Assembly: GCA_002372015.1 (NCBI GenBank)
Contig: DFIA01000064.1
Location: forward strand, 1 to 6,925
DNA: 6,925 nt
Source: Bacteroidales bacterium UBA3709
GTDB lineage: Bacteria > Bacteroidota > Bacteroidia > Bacteroidales > UBA932
Direction: 5' to 3'
Part shown: positions 1 through 6,876 of the stretch, piece after piece
How the letters are laid out: every line of letters starts with the position of its first letter
How positions within the stretch are numbered: the first letter of the stretch is position 1
Notes under the pieces: model-generated
The model's input: the letters and a program-made list of their open reading frames with translations, nothing else
The model's database searches: none
What the model was told of the DNA's origin: nothing
Translations under genes and position numbers: made by a program

Positions 1-206
1 TTACCCATCGTTCAAAAGGTTATGGTTTTGTCGAAATGAGCGAGGAAGAAGGCATGAAAGCCATAGAAGCACTCAATGGCTCAGAGCACATGGGCAGAAC
101 CATCAATGTTGCAGTTGCAACATCAGAAAGAACCCCACGCCCACAAGCCGAAGCTGTGCCTCAATCCGAAGCCGCTTCAGAGCTTAAAGACTCAAATGCT
201 GAATAG
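1..206 (+). CDS. RRM-family RNA-binding protein, 3' end only (5' partial)
   Basis: The reading frame enters from the left edge (first full codon at 3) and ends with TAG at 204-206, giving 67 visible residues. Residues 4-12 of the visible part read SKGYGFVEM, a good match to the RNP-1 motif of the RNA recognition motif, whose aromatic residues stack on RNA bases. It is followed by a helix (EEEGMKAIEALNG) and the closing strand (GRTINVAVA), the expected end of an RRM fold. After this comes a low-complexity tail of about 28 residues rich in Pro, Ala, Glu and Ser, ending in an acidic stretch. Small single-RRM proteins with short disordered tails are common in Bacteroidota and cyanobacteria; they bind RNA in the cytoplasm, but their targets are mostly unknown. 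The start and RNP-2 lie outside the window. The family call is firm and the specific role is not known. A terminator follows at once, so this is the last gene of its transcript. Confidence 0.9.
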   Translation, partial: THRSKGYGFVEMSEEEGMKAIEALNGSEHMGRTINVAVATSERTPRPQAEAVPQSEAASELKDSNAE

Positions 207-226
207 CACAAACTCTTAGATGATAC

Positions 227-247
227 TTTTAGGAGTTTCTCCTAAAA
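227..247 (+). repeat. Perfect 9-bp inverted repeat between the RRM gene and the terminator
   Basis: The arms TTTTAGGAG (227-235) and CTCCTAAAA (239-247) are perfectly complementary around a 3-base TTT loop. It has no T-tract of its own on the + strand. It shares bases 246-247 with the foot of the next hairpin (246-278), so the two stems can coexist only if one loses its outermost pairs. It may stabilise the 3' end of the RRM mRNA or help terminate transcription; the role is inferred. Confidence 0.55.
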
Positions 248-278
248 AAAGAGATGACCATTTTGGCCATCTCTTTTT
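246..278 (+). terminator. Bidirectional intrinsic terminator between the convergent RRM and TPR genes
   Basis: The arms AAAAAGAGATG (246-256) and CATCTCTTTTT (268-278) form an 11-bp stem. Inside it, CCA/TGG can pair further around a TTT loop after one A-C mismatch (257/267). Reading rightwards, the stem ends in five T (274-278). Reading leftwards, the A-run at 244-250 becomes a T-tract of seven. The hairpin can therefore end both the + strand RRM transcript (stop at 206) and the - strand gyrA-TPR transcript (stop at 307). The A-stem-T layout is classic for a two-way rho-independent terminator. Confidence 0.85.
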
Positions 279-306
279 ATATTCACTAACGCTAAACACT
301 CTCTGT

Positions 307-1620
307 TTAGTTGCTCTCGTTCTCTGCAAGGAATTTGTTATACTTCTCATAATTTGCCATATTCTCAGCAGACTCTTCTCTAAAGTGGAAGTAAATCTGC
401 TTGAGATATTGAGCACAGCCACACTTAATCTCTATATCGTCTGTTATGCTGAAAGCTCTCTCAAATGGAGCAATAGCCTTCTTCAAACAGTCTTTCATCT
501 GATTAACCATTACCTCATATTTAGAGTCGTCTAATTCCATAGAAGCTTGTTCCTGAAGTTCCAAAGCCATTAGGTAATAAGTATCACCTTCGTTGTAAGG
601 AGCATACACATAAGAAGGATCAAGCTCTCCTGCCTTGCGATAGAGTTCAATACACTTGTCGTATTGCTTCATGTTCTTGTACAGGTTACCCTCTGCATAT
701 ACCAAAGAAGCATTCTTAGGCTCATTAGCCTGTGCCTGATGTATTACCGAAAGAATCTTGTCTGGATTATCGTTAGTTTCCAGATAAGTATTAATCAGCG
801 ATACAAGTATGCCCTGGTTAGTTGGGTGCTTTTCAAAACCCTCTGCAAGAATAGCCTTGCACTGTATTGTATCTCCCAACGATTTGTAACAATCTGCCAA
901 ATAAGCATATATATCACCTATCGTGCTGGCAAGATTCAAAGAGCGACACTTTTCAAACAATTCAACTGCTCTACGGCTGTCTTTACCCTGAACAGCAGCT
1001 ATACCTGCATAAAGAATTGCATTTGTATCGGTAAGCTTAACCATAGGGTTAGCATTAACGATATAACTCTTCTCAAATTCAAAAGAAGCATCTTTAAAAT
1101 CGCCGAGGTTATATGCACACATAGCATTTGTCCAATGCCTTCTGGCCAAAAGTTCATATAGTGGCTTCAATTCTTTTGCAGTAGCTCCCAATTCTCTGGC
1201 CTTTTCATAAGCCTCGTACACTTTAGCCAGCATATCTTCTCCTTCTACAACAGGCTTAGTTACTTTATAACCAGACAAGATGCCTTTGTTGTTATAGTAA
1301 ATATCCTTATCGGTATAAGAATCCACTGTAAAAACATTACCATTGTATTCCTTCTCTGCAGAACTTAGTTTTTGCGCACCTTTAAGAAGCAAATTTGTCT
1401 GCGCTTGAGAATTGTTAAGGAATAAACCATTGATGGGAGCATCAAATGCCGCAGCATAGGCATTACCTAATTTCAGCCAAGAAGATGCATCGTTTTTCTT
1501 TGCTACAGTCTCCTTTGCTTTGGTAAGATCTTTAAGAGCCTTAAGCCCGTCTTTGGATTGTGCGTTAATGGCAGGAAGTGCCATTAATACAACAGCTAAT
1601 GTGATAAAAAATCTTTTCAT
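307..1620 (-). CDS. Exported tetratricopeptide-repeat (TPR) protein
   Basis: A complete gene of 437 residues. The N-terminus (MKRFFITLAVVLMALPAINA, then QS) is a standard Sec signal peptide: positive n-region, hydrophobic core, likely cleavage after Ala20. There is no lipobox Cys, so the mature protein is probably periplasmic. Downstream are degenerate TPR helix pairs, clearest at about residues 163-190, 201-230, 236-265 and 304-334, the last with the typical YAEGNLYKNMKQYDKCIELYRKA pattern split over two helices. A further helical pair lies near 340-390. Such repeats form a superhelical scaffold for protein contacts; no catalytic motif is visible. The C-terminus is charged and polar. The start is 15 bases after the gyrA stop on the same strand with an A-rich leader and no clear Shine-Dalgarno site, so it is most likely cotranscribed with gyrA. 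From memory, a TPR gene next to gyrA recurs in Bacteroides genomes. Its partner and job are unknown. Confidence 0.93.
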   Translation of the reverse strand: MKRFFITLAVVLMALPAINAQSKDGLKALKDLTKAKETVAKKNDASSWLKLGNAYAAAFDAPINGLFLNNSQAQTNLLLKGAQKLSSAEKEYNGNVFTVDSYTDKDIYYNNKGILSGYKVTKPVVEGEDMLAKVYEAYEKARELGATAKELKPLYELLARRHWTNAMCAYNLGDFKDASFEFEKSYIVNANPMVKLTDTNAILYAGIAAVQGKDSRRAVELFEKCRSLNLASTIGDIYAYLADCYKSLGDTIQCKAILAEGFEKHPTNQGILVSLINTYLETNDNPDKILSVIHQAQANEPKNASLVYAEGNLYKNMKQYDKCIELYRKAGELDPSYVYAPYNEGDTYYLMALELQEQASMELDDSKYEVMVNQMKDCLKKAIAPFERAFSITDDIEIKCGCAQYLKQIYFHFREESAENMANYEKYNKFLAENESN

Positions 1621-1635
1621 ATTCTTACTATTAGT

Positions 1636-4179
1636 TTATTGTTCTTCTTCTGCAGACTCTTGTGCACGCACCTCTTCGCTCTTAGGTACCACACAAACGG
1701 CTGCTATACTATCTGTATCTTTTATATTTATAAGTTTTACTCCTTGCGTTGCTCTGCCGGCCAGTTTTATCGTGGAGGCTGCCACTCTTATTACTATGCC
1801 GGAGCGGTTTATTATCATAAGGTCGTTCTCGTCTGTTACTGCCTTGAGAGCTATAAGCTTACCTGTCTTCTCTGTAATGTTGATGGTCTTAACACCTTTA
1901 CATCCTCTGCTGGTAACTCTATAGTCTTCCAACTCACTTCTCTTGCCAAATCCTTTTTCACTAACAACGAGAATTGTCTTGTCTTTATCTTCTGCCTTTA
2001 CACAAATCATACCGATAACTTCATTTCCTCCTTCAACATCTATACCACGCACTCCTGTACCGGTTCTGCCGATAGATCTTACACCAGCTTCGTCAAATCT
2101 TACACACTTACCTTCCTTGGCTGCCAACATTATCTGGCTTCCTCCATCTGTGAGTATGGCCTCTAAAAGTTCATCACCCTCTCTCACATTAACCGCAATA
2201 ACACCATTTGCACGCGGACGAGAATATGCCTCCAAAGTTGTTTTCTTTACAACTCCCTTCTTGGTAGCAAGCACTACAAAATGATTCTTTACGTATTCTT
2301 CGTCTTTAAGGCTGTTAACATTAATGTAAGCACATACGCTTTCTCCCTGTGCTATACTCAACACATTCTGTATTGCCCTGCCCTTGTTGTTCTTATTGCC
2401 TTCCGGTATTTGGTACACTTTAAGCCAGAAACACTTACCGGTATTGGTAAAGAAGAGCATAGTACTATGCATGTTGGCTACATATATATGCTCTATAAAA
2501 TCTTCATCTCTGGTAGCACTTCCTTTGCTGCCCTTTCCTCCGCGATTTTGCAGGCGATATTCTGCCAATGGCGTTCTCTTAATGTATCCCATTCTGGATA
2601 TGGTAATTACCATATCATCGTCTGCAATTATATCTTCATAATTGAACTCGCTTTCATCAGGGCGAATTTGAGTTCTTCTCTCATCCCCGTATTTTTTCTT
2701 CATCTCAAGCAGCTCTTCCTTGATAATGCCCATCTGCAAAGCCGTGTCTGCAAGAATTGCATTTATTTTTGCTATCAGAGCTCTCAACTCGGCCAACTCA
2801 TCTTCTAACTTTTTCTTTTCCATGCGTGCCAGTTGACGCAGACGAATTTCCACTATGGCGGAGGCCTGGATATCCGTAAGCCCAAACCTTGCACATAAAG
2901 TCTTCTTGGCTTCCTCTACGGTATCAGACTCGCGAATAATCTTAATTACTTCATCTACATGGTCTAACGCTATGCACAAACCTTCTAGAATATGTACTCT
3001 GTCGGTAGCTTTTTTCAAATCGAATTTAAGACGGCGCACCACAACATCATGACGATGCCGCACAAAATACTTAATCAGGTCTTTCAGGGTTAGTTGCCGT
3101 GGTCTGCCATCTACCAATGCCACATTATTTACAGCAAAACTACTCTGCAGCTCTGTATGCTTATACAGATTATTCAGAACCACCTGACTTACAGCCCCTA
3201 TCTTTAGCCTAACCACCAGACGCATTCCAGACTTACGGTCAGACTCGTCATTTACATATACTATATCCTCAACCTTTTTGGTATCTGCTAACTGAGAAAT
3301 CTGTTTCAGCAACTCGTTTTTATTAACCATGTAAGGAATTTCCTTAATAACAATGGTTTCTCTGCCGCTTTTTTCGTTAATCTCTATATCGGTAGTACCT
3401 CTAACTATAATGCGTCCTTTACCGGTAGTAAACGCATCTTTTATACCCTGCAGCCCCATAATGGTACCACCGGTTGGGAAATCCGGCCCTTTTATGTATT
3501 GCATAAGGCCCTCTGCATCTATATCAGGATTATCTATATACGCAATAATTCCATCGCAAACTTCGCCCAAATTGTGTGGCGGCATCATAGTAGCCATACC
3601 TACCGCAATACCATTGGTTCCATTTATGAGTAAAAGCGGCAATTTTGCCGGCAAGACTGTTGGTTCAATGTGCTCACCATCAAAGTTTGGCACAAAATCT
3701 ACAGTATCTTTATCCAGATCTTTAAGAACTTCTTCGCCTGCAGGCATGAGCTTAACCTCGGTATATCTTTGAGCTGCCGGAGGATCGCCTCCTACAGAAC
3801 CAAAGTTTCCCTGACCGAACACCAACGGATAGCGCATACTCCAATTCTGCGCCAATCTGACCATGGCATCATACACACTTGCATCTCCGTGAGGATGAAA
3901 TTTACCAAGCACATCACCAACCACTCTTGCAGATTTTTTAGTCTGGCCGGATGCAGTGATATTCAACTCTTTGCCCATATCGTAAAGAATCCTGCGGTGA
4001 ACAGGCTTCATACCATCTCTAACATCTGGGAGTGCACGAGATACAATAACGCTCATAGAGTAGTCTATGTAGGCAGACTTCATCTGATCCTCAATATTGA
4101 TTCTCTGGATAACACCGTGATTGTAACCGTCGTCTCCCGCCGGCACAGCTGTGCCGTTCAAATCCTTATTCTCTTCCAT
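1636..4179 (-). CDS. gyrA: DNA gyrase subunit A
   Basis: A complete 847-residue protein, close to the usual GyrA length. With GyrB it forms the A2B2 type II topoisomerase that introduces negative supercoils using ATP. Residues 45-65 (VIVSRALPDVRDGMKPVHRR) start the breakage-reunion domain. The DNA-linking tyrosine is Tyr139 in AAQRYTE, next to Arg138, and the DNA-intercalating isoleucine is Ile191 in GIAVGMAT. The quinolone-determining region (HPHGDASVYD, 95-104) has Ala100 where E. coli has Ser83; Asp104 matches Asp87. A coiled-coil gate follows around 380-500. The C-terminal DNA-wrapping domain shows six beta-pinwheel blades, at about 522, 572, 633, 681, 734 and 785, and a GyrA box QNRGGKG (544-550). 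The box and six blades favour GyrA over ParC. The protein ends in an acidic tail. The ATG at 4179 is about 20 bases from the predicted transcript start. About 30 residues precede the conserved core. Atypical active-site residues are described in the findings. Confidence 0.98.
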   Translation of the reverse strand: MEENKDLNGTAVPAGDDGYNHGVIQRINIEDQMKSAYIDYSMSVIVSRALPDVRDGMKPVHRRILYDMGKELNITASGQTKKSARVVGDVLGKFHPHGDASVYDAMVRLAQNWSMRYPLVFGQGNFGSVGGDPPAAQRYTEVKLMPAGEEVLKDLDKDTVDFVPNFDGEHIEPTVLPAKLPLLLINGTNGIAVGMATMMPPHNLGEVCDGIIAYIDNPDIDAEGLMQYIKGPDFPTGGTIMGLQGIKDAFTTGKGRIIVRGTTDIEINEKSGRETIVIKEIPYMVNKNELLKQISQLADTKKVEDIVYVNDESDRKSGMRLVVRLKIGAVSQVVLNNLYKHTELQSSFAVNNVALVDGRPRQLTLKDLIKYFVRHRHDVVVRRLKFDLKKATDRVHILEGLCIALDHVDEVIKIIRESDTVEEAKKTLCARFGLTDIQASAIVEIRLRQLARMEKKKLEDELAELRALIAKINAILADTALQMGIIKEELLEMKKKYGDERRTQIRPDESEFNYEDIIADDDMVITISRMGYIKRTPLAEYRLQNRGGKGSKGSATRDEDFIEHIYVANMHSTMLFFTNTGKCFWLKVYQIPEGNKNNKGRAIQNVLSIAQGESVCAYINVNSLKDEEYVKNHFVVLATKKGVVKKTTLEAYSRPRANGVIAVNVREGDELLEAILTDGGSQIMLAAKEGKCVRFDEAGVRSIGRTGTGVRGIDVEGGNEVIGMICVKAEDKDKTILVVSEKGFGKRSELEDYRVTSRGCKGVKTINITEKTGKLIALKAVTDENDLMIINRSGIVIRVAASTIKLAGRATQGVKLINIKDTDSIAAVCVVPKSEEVRAQESAEEEQ

Positions 4180-4307
4180 TATTCACTTTATGTTTTAACT
4201 TTCAAATTTACTATTTGTATCAAAGATTTCCAAATAAATTGCAGGGTATATCAAGCAGACCAAATTTAGCCCAAAAATTTGTATCTTACGCCAAAATTAG
4301 AATAGAA
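4180..4307. promoter_or_regulatory. Divergent gyrA/clpC intergenic region
   Basis: This AT-rich stretch of 128 bases separates the start codons of gyrA (leftward) and clpC (rightward). It carries the gyrA promoter (4203-4234). The octamer CAAATTTA occurs twice, at 4203-4210 and 4261-4268; the first copy is the gyrA -7 element read on the - strand. A short inverted repeat, CAAAT (4203-4207) and ATTTG (4213-4217), overlaps that element and could be an operator, though in sequence this AT-rich it may be chance. No convincing + strand promoter for clpC is visible: the nearest fit, TTTG at 4214-4217 with TAAATTGC at 4235-4242, has a 17-base spacer and a poor -7 box. I see no CIRCE element and no CtsR-type heptad repeat. 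Confidence 0.7.
4203..4234 (-). promoter_or_regulatory. Bacteroidetes-type promoter for gyrA
   Basis: Read on the - strand, TTTG (4234-4231) is followed by 20 bases and then TAAATTTG (4210-4203). This matches the primary sigma factor consensus known from Bacteroides, a -33 TTTG and a -7 TAnnTTTG about 19-21 bases apart, at every defined position. Transcription would start near 4199, giving a leader of about 20 bases before the gyrA ATG. The leader contains AAAGTGA but no true Shine-Dalgarno site, as is usual for this phylum. Confidence 0.75.
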
Positions 4308-6839
4308 ATGTATATAGAAATTCCCGAAATTCTCAATGCTATCATAGCCTATTCAAAAGAAGAGGCAATCAGACTCGGAAGCTATGTCTTAACTACTGAT
4401 CATCTGGTGCTTGGAATGATAAGGCACTCAGATAATGCTGCCATTACAAGGCTCTTGGAGTTAGGTATAGACATTTCAGACATGAAGCTCTCCATAGAGA
4501 ATGCCATAGGGAAAGACGAGCCTATACCAGAGAATAAGTCTAACGAAATAGCTTTGTCTTCTGCCAGTAGCAATGCTCTAAAAATAATGTATCTGGAAGC
4601 CAGAAGCATGAAAGCTACATCTCCGGGCAGCCTTCACCTTCTGTTGGCCATTATGAGAACACGCACCAGTTCTGCCATAGACTACCTGAATATGAAAGGC
4701 ATACACTATGCCACCATAAAAAATGCAGGAGGCGATCAAACAACAGAAGGATATGTAGAAGACAGACTTAACAGCTTGGAACGGCCAGAAAACACCAATC
4801 ACAACATAGAAGGGCAGCCTGCTTCATCGCTCGATCCTACAAACCAAAAACTTCCACACAACGATGCTGCAAAACAAGGCCAACAAAGCAAAACCCCTGT
4901 ATTGGATAGCTTTGGATTAGATCTTACCAAGGCAGCAGCTGCCCAAGAATTAGATCCGGTTGTGGCCAGAGATAAAGAAATAGAAAGGGTGGCACAGATT
5001 CTTGGCAGACGCAAAAAGAACAATCCTATACTAATCGGCGAGCCTGGAGTTGGAAAGAGTGCTATTGCAGAAGGACTTGCAAACAAAATTGCAAATAAAG
5101 AAGTTCCCTACTCCCTTACAGGCAAACGAATAATATCATTGGATATCGGCAGTATTGTTGCCGGTACCAAGTATAGAGGACAGTTTGAAGAGAGAATGAA
5201 ATCTATCCTCAACGAACTCAAGAAAAACAACGATGTAATACTATTCATAGACGAGCTGCACACCCTTGTGGGTGCAGGAGGAGCTTCTGGCAGCCTCGAT
5301 GCAGCAAATATGCTGAAACCGGCCCTCGCCAGAGGCGAGATTCAATGTATAGGAGCCACTACTCTTGACGAGTTCAGAGAGGTGATAGAAAAAGACGGGG
5401 CTTTGGAAAGAAGATTTCAGAAGGTAATGGTAGAACCCACAAACTTTGAGCAGACCCTTCTGATTTTGCAAAGCATAAAGAAAAGATACGAAATACACCA
5501 CAATGTATTATACACCGACGATGCTCTAAAAAGCTGTATATCACTAAGTCAGCGATACATTTCAGACAGATGTCTGCCAGACAAGGCCGTAGATATAATG
5601 GATGAGGCCGGTAGCAGGGCACATATAAAAAATCTTAAAGTACCAAAGCCGGTGTCTGATCTTGAAAACGAAGTTTCCGTTCTGCAGAACGAAAAAAGCA
5701 AGGCCATAAGAGACAAAGACTTCAAACACGCATCTATGGTAAGAGACCTACTGAAAACTAAGGAGGAAGAGTTGGAAGCCGTTAGAAAAAAATGGATTGC
5801 AAAAATGGAAAACAACCCGGTAGAAGTAGGAAAAGAAGATATAGAAGCAGTGCTGAGCATGACAACCAAAATACCTATCCAGAAACTTGCCCAAAGCGAG
5901 AGCAACCGCCTGCTGAATATGAGCAAGACTCTAAAGGAAAGCGTCATAGGCCAAGACGATGCCATAGATAAAGTTACCAGAGCAATACTACGCAATCGTG
6001 CAGGCCTTAAAGACCCTAACAAGCCAATAGGTACATTCTTGTTTCTCGGCCCTACCGGTGTAGGAAAAACACAACTGGCTAAAATACTGGCTAAAAACCT
6101 ATTCGACACAGAAGACTCTCTCATTCGTATAGATATGAGTGAATTCATGGAGAAATTTTCGGTTAGCAGGCTGATAGGAGCGCCCCCTGGCTACATAGGC
6201 TATAACGAAGGAGGAGAGCTTTCTGAGAAAGTACGCCGCAAGCCATACTGTGTAGTTCTGTTAGACGAAATAGAAAAGGCACATCCCGATATATTCAATC
6301 TGTTGTTGCAGGTACTCGACGAAGGAAGACTCACAGACAGCAACGGACGCAATATAGACTTCCGCAATACTATACTTATTCTTACCTCAAATATAGGCAC
6401 CAAAGAACTTAAAGACTACGGGCAAGGAGTGGGATATGCCACACAAACAAAACTCGATGTTGCTTCTAAGAACAAGAGCATTATAGACAAAGCCCTCAAG
6501 AATCACTTTGCTCCTGAGTTCCTAAACCGTTTAGACGAACAGATACTGTTTAATTCGCTCACAAAAGAAGACATTGAAAAGATTATAGATATTGAGCTTA
6601 AAGGCCTATATGCAAGAGTGGAACAAATAGGTTTCAAATTAAAGATTGCCGCAACTGCAAAGAAGTTTATTGCGGAAGAAGGATACGATCCTCAATATGG
6701 GGCAAGGCCTCTCAAAAGAGCCATTCAAAAGCTTATAGAAGACCCTGTATCTGAGGCCATAATATCTGGAAAACTAAAACCCGGAGATAATATAGAACTG
6801 ACTTTGGCAGACGGGCAGATTGTAGTTAAACAAAAATAA
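4308..6839 (+). CDS. clpC: ATP-dependent Clp protease ATP-binding subunit ClpC (Hsp100/AAA+ unfoldase)
   Basis: A complete 843-residue class I Hsp100 that unfolds substrates and feeds them to ClpP. Order of domains: two Clp_N repeats (about 1-145; DHLVLGMI and LHLLLAIM mark them), a polar Gln/Asn/Pro linker (about 146-195), first AAA+ ring with Walker A GEPGVGKS (244-251), pore loop KYRG (288-291), Walker B ILFIDE (311-316) and arginines 368-369; a short middle region with a UVR-like helical pair (about 455-500) typical of ClpC rather than ClpB; second AAA+ ring with Walker A GPTGVGKT (581-588), pore loop GYIGY (628-632), Walker B VVLLDE (649-654) and sensor-2 GAR (798-800). VGY at 708-710 sits where ClpP-docking loops carry VGF or IGF. 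All catalytic residues are present. I chose ATG 4308 because MYIEIPEIL leads straight into the Clp_N fold; an in-frame ATG at 4215 would add 31 residues with no family resemblance. Confidence 0.96.
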   Translation: MYIEIPEILNAIIAYSKEEAIRLGSYVLTTDHLVLGMIRHSDNAAITRLLELGIDISDMKLSIENAIGKDEPIPENKSNEIALSSASSNALKIMYLEARSMKATSPGSLHLLLAIMRTRTSSAIDYLNMKGIHYATIKNAGGDQTTEGYVEDRLNSLERPENTNHNIEGQPASSLDPTNQKLPHNDAAKQGQQSKTPVLDSFGLDLTKAAAAQELDPVVARDKEIERVAQILGRRKKNNPILIGEPGVGKSAIAEGLANKIANKEVPYSLTGKRIISLDIGSIVAGTKYRGQFEERMKSILNELKKNNDVILFIDELHTLVGAGGASGSLDAANMLKPALARGEIQCIGATTLDEFREVIEKDGALERRFQKVMVEPTNFEQTLLILQSIKKRYEIHHNVLYTDDALKSCISLSQRYISDRCLPDKAVDIMDEAGSRAHIKNLKVPKPVSDLENEVSVLQNEKSKAIRDKDFKHASMVRDLLKTKEEELEAVRKKWIAKMENNPVEVGKEDIEAVLSMTTKIPIQKLAQSESNRLLNMSKTLKESVIGQDDAIDKVTRAILRNRAGLKDPNKPIGTFLFLGPTGVGKTQLAKILAKNLFDTEDSLIRIDMSEFMEKFSVSRLIGAPPGYIGYNEGGELSEKVRRKPYCVVLLDEIEKAHPDIFNLLLQVLDEGRLTDSNGRNIDFRNTILILTSNIGTKELKDYGQGVGYATQTKLDVASKNKSIIDKALKNHFAPEFLNRLDEQILFNSLTKEDIEKIIDIELKGLYARVEQIGFKLKIAATAKKFIAEEGYDPQYGARPLKRAIQKLIEDPVSEAIISGKLKPGDNIELTLADGQIVVKQK

Positions 6840-6840
6840 C

Positions 6841-6874
6841 AAAGCCCCCAGAGGCTATTTTCTCTGAGGGCTTT
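6841..6874 (+). terminator. Strong hairpin terminator between clpC and the convergent tRNA gene
   Basis: AAAGCCC (6841-6847) pairs with GGGCTTT (6868-6874), and CAGAG (6849-6853) pairs with CTCTG (6862-6866). This gives 12 base pairs with one C-A mismatch (6848/6867) and an 8-base loop. It starts one base after the clpC stop codon. The + strand T-run is short (three T within the stem). On the - strand the stem is followed by GTTATTTTTG, a better T-tract, so it probably also ends the tRNA transcript. It is most likely a bidirectional terminator. Confidence 0.8.
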
Positions 6875-6876
6875 CG

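Noticed and set aside
1639..2808. Two 175-codon + strand frames antisense to the gyrA C-terminal half
   Set aside because: They are rich in Tyr, Phe, Cys and Ser from reverse reading of gyrA codons, lack domains, and overlap a certain gene.
1636..4179. Assigning this gene as parC (topoisomerase IV) because of the unusual active-site residues
   Set aside because: A GyrA box and six complete pinwheel blades are present, and the full-length architecture is that of GyrA.
3670..4269. A 199-codon open frame on the + strand over the start of gyrA
   Set aside because: It is antisense to the conserved N-terminal part of gyrA and crosses its promoter; the protein has no recognisable feature.
4180..4307. 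Heat-shock operator (CIRCE or CtsR site) in front of clpC
   Set aside because: Neither the TTAGCACTC-N9-GAGTGCTAA repeat nor the GGTCAAA direct repeat is present.
5549..6148. A 199-codon open frame on the - strand
   Set aside because: It lies wholly inside clpC, antisense to conserved AAA+ motifs, and its translation is Ser/Leu-rich with no domain, as expected for a shadow frame.
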